NCBI RefSeq assembly: GCF_014695585.1
Contig: NZ_JACJON010000075.1
Location: 62,001-126,000 of the forward strand
Origin: Microcoleus sp. FACHB-831
GTDB lineage: Bacteria > Cyanobacteriota > Cyanobacteriia > Cyanobacteriales > FACHB-T130
Direction of reading: 5' to 3'
DNA length: 64,000 nucleotides
A program made the position numbers and the translations under genes. Shown piece by piece: positions 7,914 through 16,975 of the stretch. Under the pieces are notes generated by a model. That model was not told the origin of the DNA, did not search any database, and saw only the letters and a list, made by a program, of their open reading frames with translations. The stretch's first letter is position 1. The number at the start of each line of letters is the position of its first letter.

Positions 7914-9079
7914 ACAAATCGGTGAATAAATTCATAGGTAAAATCAACTCTACCCTTGCGTAACATAGCTGGATCTAGTCTTTCAGTAGTGTTGCAAGTC
8001 ATCAATACAACAAGTTTCTGCTCTGCTTGAATACCAGCTTCGTCAATTACGCTTTGATACAGAGTTCCATCTAGCAAACTCAAAATATGCTCAGTTTTGC
8101 TATTATTCTGGGCTGCTTCCGAGGCGCGGTCTTTAGCTAAGTTATCAGCTTCGTTGATAATGATACAAATTTTCTCCAAATAGGTTGGTGGTACAAAGTT
8201 CTCAACTGCATCGTGATCGAGGATAAAAATTACATACCCTAGAGGTGCAAGAATTTCTTTAGCTACTGCTTGCGTCCAGACTGTTTTCCCCGTACCAGGC
8301 TTACCGTATACAAGAACAGCTAATTTATTACTGTTAATAATCTCCTGCTGTACGTTGTCAGTAAAGCTTTGAATGTCTGCGGGAAATGTGCGAATTGGGT
8401 ACTGGCTGTTAACTTTTCCTACGCGGCTTTGATACCCGCTAAGCATCACTGCTAGATTGTAAGTTGCCTTGTTAACAAGTTGCCCTAATTCTTTCGCGGT
8501 GAGCGTATAACGTCGCTGTCTCTTACCACAATTGACGATATGCAGCCAGATGTCATGCTTCGACCAATATGCTAAAACTGTGCCTGCTATTTCGATGCGG
8601 TTCCAGTCAACAAATTTATGTACGGGGTAATAAAAATGACGCTCTTCGTAAGCTTGGGTAATGAGATCGGGACGTCCTAATAATTCAACGACTTTGAGGA
8701 CTGCGATCTCTTGTAGCCGCTTAAGAACGTGTTCGATGGGAATGGTGTCGCGGCTGACTGATTGGTTGAGAGGTGTTTCGGTACTGAGATTCTCGTCATA
8801 GCGATCGTCGGGTGCTGGGGGTGCGGGGGTAATATAGTTCCAATATTCATCAACTCTGTCCCGCGTGTTTTCATAGAAAACATTCAATATATTTGCCCAC
8901 CAAGCATAGTCGTTGCGCCCTAAAGCATCAGCAATATAACTGGCTAAGTCTACAGTTTTGTGAGTTATCTCTAGAGGTTCGTTAGACGCAAGCTGCCACA
9001 GATAGCCCCAATCAACTTCTCGGTATAATGGTTGCCAACCAGCTCCAAGTAATTCTTGCGTTTTGCTTTTTTTGTACAT
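7910..9079 (-). CDS. AAA+ ATPase (second of two in the cluster), coupled to kptA
   Basis: A 389-residue protein. The first about 245 residues are an unrecognised alpha/beta region rich in tryptophan, containing RRYTLTAKELGQLV. Residues 250-389 are a P-loop ATPase: Walker A GKPGTGKT (259-266), Walker B IIINEAD (about 306-312, with glutamate but asparagine in place of the usual aspartate before it), sensor-1 TCNTTERLDPA, and an end at RKGRVDF. It stops soon after the region where an arginine finger and lid would lie, so the lid domain is short or absent. It overlaps kptA by four bases. It is different enough from the AAA+ at 5469-6716 that the two are probably separate components rather than a recent duplication. 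Confidence 0.82.
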   Translation of the reverse strand: MYKKSKTQELLGAGWQPLYREVDWGYLWQLASNEPLEITHKTVDLASYIADALGRNDYAWWANILNVFYENTRDRVDEYWNYITPAPPAPDDRYDENLSTETPLNQSVSRDTIPIEHVLKRLQEIAVLKVVELLGRPDLITQAYEERHFYYPVHKFVDWNRIEIAGTVLAYWSKHDIWLHIVNCGKRQRRYTLTAKELGQLVNKATYNLAVMLSGYQSRVGKVNSQYPIRTFPADIQSFTDNVQQEIINSNKLAVLVYGKPGTGKTVWTQAVAKEILAPLGYVIFILDHDAVENFVPPTYLEKICIIINEADNLAKDRASEAAQNNSKTEHILSLLDGTLYQSVIDEAGIQAEQKLVVLMTCNTTERLDPAMLRKGRVDFTYEFIHRFV

Positions 9080-9224
9080 GGAGTTTGTTCTTAGTTACTA
9101 AAGTATCTATGCGCGATCGCTTCTTATATTCCCAGTAACGGGGACGGACATTATTTAACTACACAACAAGTGCAAAAGATTCCAGATGTCTAAGCGGAAA
9201 ATAGCTGCGATCGCGTTGATACTT

Positions 9225-10217
9225 TTAATGTAACTCAGTTCCGTTTTGGCGGAGCAGGTAGCGATCGCTTATCAATTTCAACACAACTCGTCCTATTTCT
9301 GGATGCGTCTTCTCTACAAGCGGCTGTACAACAACACCCTCCATCATGCAATCTGGACTCAGCACGCTATCAGCATTGTTAAACTGCGATACCGCTTCCC
9401 AGCTATAACCGCCAGCATAGAGTACAGGCACTCTGGGCAAAGAAAACTCTTCGCAAAAGGCCACAAACTCTTCCCAATTCAAGAAGTTAGCGCCCCGCCG
9501 AATGGCAAATATAGCAATGCCAATTTTGCCATTATTCAAACCATACTTAATATCTTGCACCCCATATATTTCCCCAAATACCTGAGTGCCTGTTGGCAAT
9601 TTTTGCAAATATAGATTCTCGTTGTACGCTCGGATATACACGAGATTTTTATTATTCTCGTTGTTCTTCCAAAAGTAGTTATGGCTGCCAATGTGCGTCG
9701 TTCCATTAGCATCTACTAAAACACTAAAATTGGTTCCGTGAATCTTCTCCGTCACCACAACTTCTTCCCCATAATGGAGAATATCTCGATAGCGCTTCAA
9801 ATTCTCTGGGCTGGGGAACTTGTAATGACCAATCGGGGCTTCTGCATCCCCATTCATGCTTTGCGGCAGAGGGTATTCATACTTTGTAACCCCGAAATAT
9901 TCTGTGCAATCATCCCCCACATTCCCCTGGAAATTATCCCCAACAGGGATAAGCAAACCTTCAGAGAAAATCCCGCGCAGTTTAGCTGCCCGCAGTTTCT
10001 TAGAATAGTAAGAACCAATTCCAAATTCATCTACAAACTTGTCGGGAATAATGCTATCGATGGGGAAGTAATACGCCAAATCACCAGACTTAAAATTACC
10101 TTTGGCAGTAATTACCTGATACGCCATTCCTTCAAAGGTCGCAATGTCCAGCCTGTCTGCATTGGGGTGAGAAGCGATACTATTTATTTTTACAACTTCT
10201 ACTTTAAACGTACTCAT
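9225..10217 (-). CDS. RNA ligase, DraRnl (Rnl5-like) family
   Basis: A 330-residue ATP-dependent RNA ligase of the Deinococcus DraRnl clade, which seals 5'-phosphate/3'-OH nicks. Residues 1-110 are the N-terminal OB-like module (KINSIASHPNADRLDIA, then KLRAAKLRGIFSEGLL). The nucleotidyltransferase core begins with motif I, KIHGTN (Lys158, the expected adenylylation site). It continues through GEIYGVQDIKYG (motif III region), EGVVVQP (motif IV) and VVLKLISDRYL (motif V). DraRnl has 342 residues and uses Lys165, so length and position agree. Its start overlaps the 60-residue ORF by 14 bases. With KptA in the same cluster it supplies the sealing half of an RNA-repair pathway. Confidence 0.92.
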   Translation of the reverse strand: MSTFKVEVVKINSIASHPNADRLDIATFEGMAYQVITAKGNFKSGDLAYYFPIDSIIPDKFVDEFGIGSYYSKKLRAAKLRGIFSEGLLIPVGDNFQGNVGDDCTEYFGVTKYEYPLPQSMNGDAEAPIGHYKFPSPENLKRYRDILHYGEEVVVTEKIHGTNFSVLVDANGTTHIGSHNYFWKNNENNKNLVYIRAYNENLYLQKLPTGTQVFGEIYGVQDIKYGLNNGKIGIAIFAIRRGANFLNWEEFVAFCEEFSLPRVPVLYAGGYSWEAVSQFNNADSVLSPDCMMEGVVVQPLVEKTHPEIGRVVLKLISDRYLLRQNGTELH

Positions 10218-10386
10218 CTATTGCCTGTGTGAGTTGAGTAAATTTCACGAATTTGTTGAAAATTTTCACGTTTACCTTAACCCGGCGAATTTGCTGGATT
10301 ACCTCTAAATCATCAGGATGAATTTCGGTAAGTCGTTGCTGGACTGCAAGCGCTACCAGTTTGTAAGCTGTTTTGATATCGCTCAT
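10204..10386 (-). CDS. Small hypothetical protein (60 aa) before the RNA ligase
   Basis: A 60-residue protein, mostly helical and without recognised motifs: MSDIKTAYKLVALAVQQRL, then HPDDLEVIQQIRRVKVNVK and a hydrophobic-basic end. Its 3' end overlaps the RNA-ligase start by 14 bases, a common operon arrangement that supports a real gene. The family is unknown. It could be a ligase cofactor or a helix-bundle adaptor; nothing in the sequence decides. Confidence 0.6.
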   Translation of the reverse strand: MSDIKTAYKLVALAVQQRLTEIHPDDLEVIQQIRRVKVNVKIFNKFVKFTQLTQAIDEYV

Positions 10387-10411
10387 GCGCTTAACTCCAA
10401 TTAGATAAAAC

Positions 10412-10510
10412 AGAGGCAGAGCCTCTTAACCTCGTTCCCAGGCTCAGCCTGGGAACCAGAAACGGGAGGCTGAGCCTGAGAACGAGAATCTGGAGGGAGT
10501 GCCTCCCCAG
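10412..10510. repeat. Cluster of nested hairpins between the vWA gene and the 60-aa gene
   Basis: The core is a near-perfect inverted repeat, GTTCCCAGGCT and AGCCTGGGAAC around one base (10434-10456). It is followed by a second related arm (GGGAGGCTGAGCCTGAGAACGAG) and flanked by GGCAGAGCCTC and GGAGGGAGTGCCTCC hairpins. Elements built on GTTCCCAGGC are dispersed hairpin repeats in filamentous cyanobacteria. In the transcript it would be a strong structure downstream of the vWA gene. Confidence 0.7.
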
Positions 10511-10528
10511 GGTCTCTACCACTCAAAA

Positions 10529-11977
<1,449 letters not shown>

Positions 11978-12115
11978 CTAGACAAATAAAAAAAATCCCT
12001 TTCTAGGATGTCGCACGCTTGCGAGTACAGTTTACCGCGCAAGTCGAGAAAGTAAATTAGTGCTTTTACTTTTTCAGTTGGGACGCGGCGACAACCACTA
12101 TTATTCAAATAAAAT

Positions 12116-12484
12116 TCAATATCCTGGTTTTAGTGAAACTTTCGCTCCAGCTGCTTCTAGCTGTCGCTTAATATCCTCAGCTTTACTCCCATATACTCCT
12201 TTCTCAACCAAATTCGGCGCTGCTTCTACAAACTTTTTTACTTGTGGTAAAGTCCAATCTGTCAGATGGCGTAACACTCTAATAACAGCGATCTTATTAT
12301 CTACGGGTACTTCTTCTAAAACAACCTCATATAAAGGATCGTATTCGCCATCATCCCAAACTTTACAACGTAGATATCTACCTGTAACATCAACACCAAA
12401 ACATTCTTCGATTTGAGAAACCAGATCCGCAGCTTCAAGTAAAGTTATTGATTTTAATTGTTCCAGGATTTCGCTGGTTTTCAT
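12116..12484 (-). CDS. Divergent ribosomal protein bL12 (L7/L12)-like protein
   Basis: A 122-residue relative of L7/L12. Residues 1-30 match the L12 dimerisation domain (ILEQLKSITLLEAADLVSQI, then EECFGVD). Residues 52-118 match the factor-binding C-terminal domain (YEVVLEEVPVDNKIAVIRVLR, then VEAAPNLVEKGV and AEDIKRQLEAAGAKVSLK). The alanine-rich flexible hinge is replaced by a short charged link (RYLRCKVWDDGEYDP). The loop-helix that normally reads GLGLKEAKDLV is DWTLPQVKKFV, so the GTPase-contacting surface is altered. A GTG/ATG frame extends upstream to 12541, but the extra 19 residues are encoded by a heptamer-like repeat, so Met at 12484 is preferred. It leads the RNA-repair-like cluster. 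It is not the ribosomal gene, which lies with rplJ in cyanobacteria. Confidence 0.82.
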   Translation of the reverse strand: MKTSEILEQLKSITLLEAADLVSQIEECFGVDVTGRYLRCKVWDDGEYDPLYEVVLEEVPVDNKIAVIRVLRHLTDWTLPQVKKFVEAAPNLVEKGVYGSKAEDIKRQLEAAGAKVSLKPGY

Positions 12485-12651
12485 TTTTGATTTTGGATTA
12501 AACAAACTAAGGGTATTGTCCATCAAAACACCTGGAACCAAAATTAGATCGGATGGTGGGCAATGCCCTCATACAATTTTGAATTTGGGATTGTAAAAAC
12601 AAAGTCCTCAGTCATGAGTAATTGGGTTAAAAATAGCGATCGCGCAAGTTG

Positions 12652-12692
12652 ATAAAGCTTGTGGTTACTTTAACGAAGTATGTAAGCTTTAT
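12652..12692. ncRNA. Structured stem-loop between the RNA-repair-like cluster and the methyltransferase (candidate small RNA or operator)
   Basis: The outer stem is ATAAAGCTT (12652-12660) with AAGCTTTAT (12684-12692). A small internal loop follows, then the inner stem TACTT (12666-12670) with AAGTA (12676-12680) around the loop TAACG. It lies in the roughly 430-base space (12542-12967) upstream of both the minus-strand cluster and the plus-strand methyltransferase. The strand, if transcribed, is unknown. No gene with a convincing start was found in the rest of this space. Confidence 0.3.
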
Positions 12693-12967
12693 TCGTTAGG
12701 GCGCGAGCGCTCCAAAATTATCAATTTGTGGGCATTATCTAAAGAAAGCTGCTACAAAGCAACGAGCAATGATGTCTTTGCTTCACCAGTCAGCTCGCAG
12801 AGTGGAAAACTTAGCCGTATACTGCTACTTAGTTGTAGGGAACTGTGCTAACTTACACAACGAACTACAACTTATGCACTGCGGACTGCGGACGATTTAT
12901 GTGTCATTTTTATACTACATAAATAATACAAGACTGTCAAGCGACTGGCAAAATATTTTTTAGAGCG

Positions 12968-14272
12968 GTGGATGGAATGCCTGACTTATATCAGCGACCG
13001 ATTGCTGTTGATTTATTTGCTGGTGTCGGTGGATTTTCGCTGGGGATTGAGCAGGCTGGCTTTGACGTGCTGGTAGCTGTTGAACAAGATCCCGTTCACG
13101 CCGCCGTGCATAGTTTTAACTTCCCCCGCACTAAGGTTCTGTGCGCTGATATTACCAAGCTGTCGGGTGAGGAAATTCGGCAAGCGTGCAAGGGAAACCC
13201 AATTGACTTGGTGTTTGGAGGGCCACCCTGTCAAGGTTTCTCAGTCATGGGTAAGCGCTTAATTGATGATGACCGCAACGACTTAGTGTTTGATTTCTAC
13301 CGTTTGGTAGTAGAACTCCGACCCCGCTACTTTGTAATGGAGAACGTACCGGGGATTTGCCAGGGGAAACACGCTGTTTATCTCCACCAACTGTGCGAGA
13401 AGTTTGTCTCAGCAGGATACGAGATTGCAAAGCCGCGAGTTTTGAATGCGGCTGATTTTGGCGTGCCGCAAAATCGTAAAAGGCTGTTTTTGCTGGGTTC
13501 TCGCATTGGGGAACGGCCTTTAGCCTATCCCGAACCAAGTTGTAGTAGCAAAACTACAGTCAGGGACGCGATCGCATCCCTCCCCAACCTGGACGACTTC
13601 CCCGAACTACGCCAAACCGATGAAGTCTGGCTCGACGACACGCACCTGCACCAAATGCAGGTATCAGCCAGCAAATATGCCAAAATGCTGCTAGGCTTGG
13701 AACCCGACGCGGATAATTTTGGTTATCCCCGGCAGTGGTATACCAAAATGCTGACTAGCTCAATGCGAACCCAGCACAGCGATACCTCAATTGAGCGATT
13801 CAATAGCCTAAGCTGTGGGCACTTAGAACCGATTAGCCGACTGCGACGCCTCGACTGGGACGGACTTTCACATACTTTGCGTGCTGGAACGGGTGCGGGG
13901 CGCGGTCGCTACACATCTCCCCGTCCCATCCATCCAGATTATCCCAGAGTTATTTCTGTGCGAGAAGCGGCTAGGTTGCACTCATTTCCCGACTGGTTCC
14001 GCTTCCATGCAACCAAGTGGCACGGGTTTCGGCAGGTTGGCAACGCCGTTCCCCCCATGCAAGCAAGAGCAGTTGGTAGGCAAGTTATTAACGCTCTTGG
14101 TATTAAACCACCTAAGTACGTCGAACCGATGCATCCCTTGCTGCCGCTTGGTTTCGCGCCCTCAAACACGCAGTTGCTCAGGTTTAACCTCAAAGAAGCA
14201 GGACAATATTGGAAACAAGTCAAGCCGTGTCGTTACAGTTTCACTCCATTGTATGAGGACAGGCATCCGTAA
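12968..14272 (+). CDS. DNA (cytosine-5-)-methyltransferase, orphan
   Basis: A 434-residue C5-cytosine methyltransferase. Motif I is DLFAGVGGFSLG (15-26), motif IV is GGPPCQGFS with catalytic Cys88, motif VI is ENVPG (125-129), motif VIII is PQNRKRLF, the target-recognition region is about 190-310, and motif X is QVGNAVPP near 360. It transfers a methyl group from S-adenosylmethionine to cytosine in a short DNA site. No restriction endonuclease or specificity gene lies beside it, so it is solitary. Many cyanobacteria carry a solitary enzyme of this type that methylates CGATCG, the core of HIP1. The start could be GTG 12968 or ATG 12977. It is divergent from the RNA-repair-like cluster. Confidence 0.92.
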   Translation: MDGMPDLYQRPIAVDLFAGVGGFSLGIEQAGFDVLVAVEQDPVHAAVHSFNFPRTKVLCADITKLSGEEIRQACKGNPIDLVFGGPPCQGFSVMGKRLIDDDRNDLVFDFYRLVVELRPRYFVMENVPGICQGKHAVYLHQLCEKFVSAGYEIAKPRVLNAADFGVPQNRKRLFLLGSRIGERPLAYPEPSCSSKTTVRDAIASLPNLDDFPELRQTDEVWLDDTHLHQMQVSASKYAKMLLGLEPDADNFGYPRQWYTKMLTSSMRTQHSDTSIERFNSLSCGHLEPISRLRRLDWDGLSHTLRAGTGAGRGRYTSPRPIHPDYPRVISVREAARLHSFPDWFRFHATKWHGFRQVGNAVPPMQARAVGRQVINALGIKPPKYVEPMHPLLPLGFAPSNTQLLRFNLKEAGQYWKQVKPCRYSFTPLYEDRHP

Positions 14273-14339
14273 AGTAAGCCATGCTAGTTGTAGTAGATAG
14301 ATATAGACAAGACCCTAGCTGTGTTGGAGGGAAATCAAG

Positions 14340-14786
14340 ATGAAACTGAAGATTTTTGCTACTTTAGCTTTACTAACGACTCTATCGGTAGCAAATCCGG
14401 TTAAAGCTGACAACCCCGAACACGTCAAGCAGTTACTGGAAACCAGTGCATGTGCCAAGTGTGACTTGACAGGAGCAGATTTGACAGGCGCTCACCTTAT
14501 TGGTGCTGATTTGAGAGATGCCAATTTACAGGGAGCAATCCTAGTCAATGCCAATTTAGAGGGCGCTGACTTAACTGGTGCTAATTTAAGCGGAGCAAAT
14601 TTGAAGGGCGCTTTTGTTAGCGGTACTAGCTTAAATTTGGCTAACCTGACCAATGTTAATTTTAGTCAGGCTATGTTGCATAATGCTGACGTAACTGGTG
14701 CTACTTTGGTTGATATCACCTTAACCGACGCTGATGTATTTAACACAGGGATAAGTATTGGTGGAGAATATCCCAGCGATAATTAG
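14340..14786 (+). CDS. Secreted pentapeptide-repeat protein
   Basis: A 148-residue protein with a signal peptide (MKLKIFATLALLTTLSVANPVKA, cleavage likely after Ala23). A CxxC-like pair follows (SACAKC). About fourteen pentapeptide repeats of the A(D/N)LxG type then run from residue 42 to 135 (CDLTGADLTGA, ANLQGAILVNANLEGADL). The repeats fold into a right-handed quadrilateral beta-helix. Its place is the periplasm or thylakoid lumen, as for many cyanobacterial paralogues; the molecular function is unknown. GGAGG at 14327-14331 precedes the ATG by eight bases. It is downstream of the methyltransferase with a 67-base gap, probably independent. Confidence 0.88.
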   Translation: MKLKIFATLALLTTLSVANPVKADNPEHVKQLLETSACAKCDLTGADLTGAHLIGADLRDANLQGAILVNANLEGADLTGANLSGANLKGAFVSGTSLNLANLTNVNFSQAMLHNADVTGATLVDITLTDADVFNTGISIGGEYPSDN

Positions 14787-14893
14787 GTAATATTATTGGT
14801 GTTGCACTGATTAGTTTACAGGTCGGGCGGCAATTGAAAATATATTGTTTATTTTGCCTTAGTCGCTGACTTAACAAGATGAGGTAAGTTTCT

Positions 14894-14989
14894 ATGAACT
14901 GGCATGAACTATTAACCTTAGTGCTGATGCTCACTCCCGGTCTTTTGCTATCTATCTTGATAATGGGAGCGTTCGCAGCAGGCGGCTGA
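14894..14989 (+). CDS. Small single-pass membrane protein (31 aa)
   Basis: A short frame from ATG 14894 to TGA 14989 encodes 31 residues: MNWHELLTLVLMLTPGLLLS, then ILIMGAFAAGG. It is one continuous hydrophobic helix with a short polar N-terminus, the shape of the tiny photosynthetic and NDH membrane subunits, although it matches none I know (PetL, PetM, PetN, PetG, PsbX, Psb30 differ). GAGG at 14881-14884 sits ahead of the start at a rather long spacing. A hairpin with a T-rich tail follows at 15088. It lies in a 400-base space otherwise without genes. Recognised only from these properties. Confidence 0.45.
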   Translation: MNWHELLTLVLMLTPGLLLSILIMGAFAAGG

Positions 14990-15087
14990 TTTTATCTATA
15001 GAAGGTAAGAGTAGTGAAGTAAATTAGCACTTCTTATCCTGCTTGGAATAATAAGAACCAAGCTATTAGCTTAAGGAAAAACGGTGT

Positions 15088-15142
15088 ACGGCGTCAGGCG
15101 CGTTTAGCAGCCACTAGAAGACGCCGTTTTACCTTGTTTTTG
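15088..15142 (+). terminator. Probable terminator hairpin
   Basis: ACGGCGTC (15088-15095) pairs with GACGCCGT (15120-15127) and is followed by TTTACCTTGTTTTT. It would end transcription from the small membrane-protein gene on the plus strand, ahead of the convergent DUF760 gene. Confidence 0.5.
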
Positions 15143-15188
15143 GCGGCTCATTTCCATGGCTGACTTGAGTAGAGTCAGTTTATGGCAG

Positions 15189-15548
15189 TCAATCACTTGA
15201 TTTGTCGCCGCTACCTGGTTTACGAGGCAAAGAACCAGTGCCTGCGATCGCATCATCTAGTTCCATGCGTTGTTCCATCTGACGCAAGAAATATCCCGTC
15301 ATCATTGCTGAGGCAAGCAGACCAGCTAAGTTTTCTCGGTCTGTGGTAATTTGAACGTTGAAATGGTCAGACGGTAGCATACCTACCAATCCTTGAACGT
15401 TTTGCGAGATGATTTGTTTGATGTCAGGAGTTGCTGACTTGGCTACTCGCGCTAAAACTTCGGGAGATTGGTGTTGCAGATATTTCAAAAGCTGATTGAC
15501 TTGGGTATCTTCAGCATCGCAATTGAAAAAGTCAGAGTTAAATGCCAT
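15189..15548 (-). CDS. DUF760 family protein
   Basis: A 119-residue cyanobacterial/plastid DUF760 protein. The core is NQLLKYLQHQSPEVLARVAK, followed by LPSDHFNVQITTDRENLAGLL and ASAMMTGYFLRQMEQRMELDD, which is the family signature. The C-terminus is a short disordered tail (PRKPGSGDKSSD). It is soluble with no signal peptide, and the function is not established. It is convergent with the small membrane gene and 81 bases after scpB, which it may follow in one transcript. Confidence 0.88.
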   Translation of the reverse strand: MAFNSDFFNCDAEDTQVNQLLKYLQHQSPEVLARVAKSATPDIKQIISQNVQGLVGMLPSDHFNVQITTDRENLAGLLASAMMTGYFLRQMEQRMELDDAIAGTGSLPRKPGSGDKSSD

Positions 15549-15629
15549 TTCGACTGTTAGGTATTTGACTTGTTATTTCTACTCTAAACGATCGTGTTAG
15601 CCGCTCACTTCGTACTTAAAGACTAGGTT

Positions 15630-16121
15630 TTAAGACTCAGAAGCCTGGTTGAGTTGCTGGGGTAGTTGATTCAATTCAAAATATTGAGGGAATTTGTCTG
15701 TAACCTGCAACCAGTAAGAGCGACTATCGGCTTGGCGGCGTTTGCGGATAAAACCTAGTTCTACGAGTTCTTGGACGTGCTGATAAGCTCCAGAACCGCG
15801 CATATTAACAAGGTCAGATTGAGTGAGGGGGCCTTTAAGCGCGATCGCGGCTAGGGTTCTTAATGCTCCCACTCCTAAGTTTAGGGGTACTAAAGTTTCT
15901 ACCAGATTTTGAAAGGGCGATCGCAGTTGTAAGCTGTAGCCATCTGAACTTTCAACTACTTCCAAGGCACTATCTCTATGGGCGTAGTCGGACATTAATT
16001 CAATTATCGCGTCTTTAGCGTCATCGCGATCGCATCCGGCATATTCCGCGATCGCCCCAATTGACAGCGGCTGTCCTTTCAAGTATAGAATCGCTTCTAT
16101 TTTTGTAGCTAGGTTAGGCAT
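15630..16121 (-). CDS. scpB: Segregation and condensation protein B
   Basis: A 163-residue ScpB with the usual two winged-helix domains: KIEAILYLKGQPLSIGAIAE opens the first; TLAAIALKGPLTQSDLVNMR then GSGAYQHVQELVELGFI form the second. ScpB dimers bind ScpA and the SMC ATPase in the condensin complex that organises the chromosome. Length is typical for the cyanobacterial form. scpA and smc are not in this window. Its 5' side carries an (ATTTTAG)3 heptamer repeat (16133-16153), and no obvious promoter is visible there. Confidence 0.93.
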   Translation of the reverse strand: MPNLATKIEAILYLKGQPLSIGAIAEYAGCDRDDAKDAIIELMSDYAHRDSALEVVESSDGYSLQLRSPFQNLVETLVPLNLGVGALRTLAAIALKGPLTQSDLVNMRGSGAYQHVQELVELGFIRKRRQADSRSYWLQVTDKFPQYFELNQLPQQLNQASES

Positions 16122-16132
16122 GGAGATTTTGC

Positions 16133-16153
16133 ATTTTAGATTTTAGATTTTAG
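16133..16153. repeat. Heptamer short tandem repeat (ATTTTAG)3
   Basis: Three perfect ATTTTAG units directly upstream of scpB. This is the reverse-complement family of the TCTAAAA repeat at 4484-4518. Confidence 0.8.
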
Positions 16154-16257
16154 ATTGAGTCTTCGTAGGAGTCCAGAGGGGAAACCTCTACAATCTGCAA
16201 ATCCTAAATCATCCCTGCCCCAACCTCCCTAGTGCGAAATCCAAAAATCACCCATCT

Positions 16258-16572
16258 TCAAAATAATGCTTCCTCATCAAGCATTGAGCTTAAAGTATTG
16301 CCACCAACATCAAAGGCTACTAAAATTTCACTTTCTTGGTCTTCTCTCTCTTGTAAAGATTGCCAGCCAGCTTGCCATTGAGAGCGGTCTTTTAGCAGTT
16401 TGGCATTAGTCCAAAAACGGACGTTGGGATCGCACGCGGAGACCATTTCGGCAAAGACAAAACTACCTTGGTTTTTACGATTGACGACTTGAAAATGTCG
16501 CCATCCCCACATTTTTTGCTGAGCCGTCCATTTGGAACCGACCAGGTAGGGAAATTTCTGCTTCTTCTGCAT
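16258..16572 (-). CDS. TIGR02450-type tryptophan-rich protein
   Basis: A 104-residue small protein with the TIGR02450 signature: FPYLVGSKWTAQQKMWGWRH, then FQVVNRKNQGSFVFAEMVSA and FWTNAKLLKDRSQWQAGW. Tryptophans are spaced through a compact beta-rich fold. The family is frequent in cyanobacteria and other bacteria and has no known biochemical function. It lies three bases after the 114-residue gene, so the two are probably one operon. Confidence 0.8.
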   Translation of the reverse strand: MQKKQKFPYLVGSKWTAQQKMWGWRHFQVVNRKNQGSFVFAEMVSACDPNVRFWTNAKLLKDRSQWQAGWQSLQEREDQESEILVAFDVGGNTLSSMLDEEALF

Positions 16573-16575
16573 TTC

Positions 16576-16920
16576 CTAATCAATCAGATATTTCTTGAGG
16601 GAATACGCTCGGCATTCCAACCCATTTTTTTCTATACATATTACTAGCCGATCTACTTTTGGTTCCCAAATCCACCTGACCCGGTTGGCAATTTTTTGTC
16701 GCTTCTGGATCAGGCGTTTTAGTATGACTTCGTTGGGGCAAAGTATCTGGAAAGTAATTTGTCCGTCTTCTTCTATCTCGCGAAACAGGCAATCGCGAAG
16801 TATTGCACGGATGCTGCTGTCGAATTGACTGTGAAACTCCTTTAGCTGCTCAATCCAAGTTGTTTCCCTACAGTAAGGTGGTAGATTTTCTTCGTCGTCG
16901 TTAGGGTAGATGGGAAACAT
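16576..16920 (-). CDS. Conserved hypothetical protein (114 aa)
   Basis: No recognised family. An acidic N-terminus (YPNDDEENLPPYCRETTWIE) is followed by a helical region and a basic segment (VILKRLIQKRQKIANRVRW) ending in a short beta element (VDRLVICIEKNGLECR). It ends three bases before the TIGR02450 gene and is probably co-transcribed with it. Charge pattern and length suggest a soluble protein that may contact nucleic acid; this is inference. Confidence 0.65.
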   Translation of the reverse strand: MFPIYPNDDEENLPPYCRETTWIEQLKEFHSQFDSSIRAILRDCLFREIEEDGQITFQILCPNEVILKRLIQKRQKIANRVRWIWEPKVDRLVICIEKNGLECRAYSLKKYLID

Positions 16921-16975
16921 AGTTTTTAGAGGCTAAGGTTTTGTCCATCTTAGTGATATTTTGGGGTTTAAAAAT

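Noticed and set aside
12769-12963. 64-codon frame before the methyltransferase
   Set aside because: No ribosome site and no recognisable composition; it would occupy the likely promoter of the methyltransferase.
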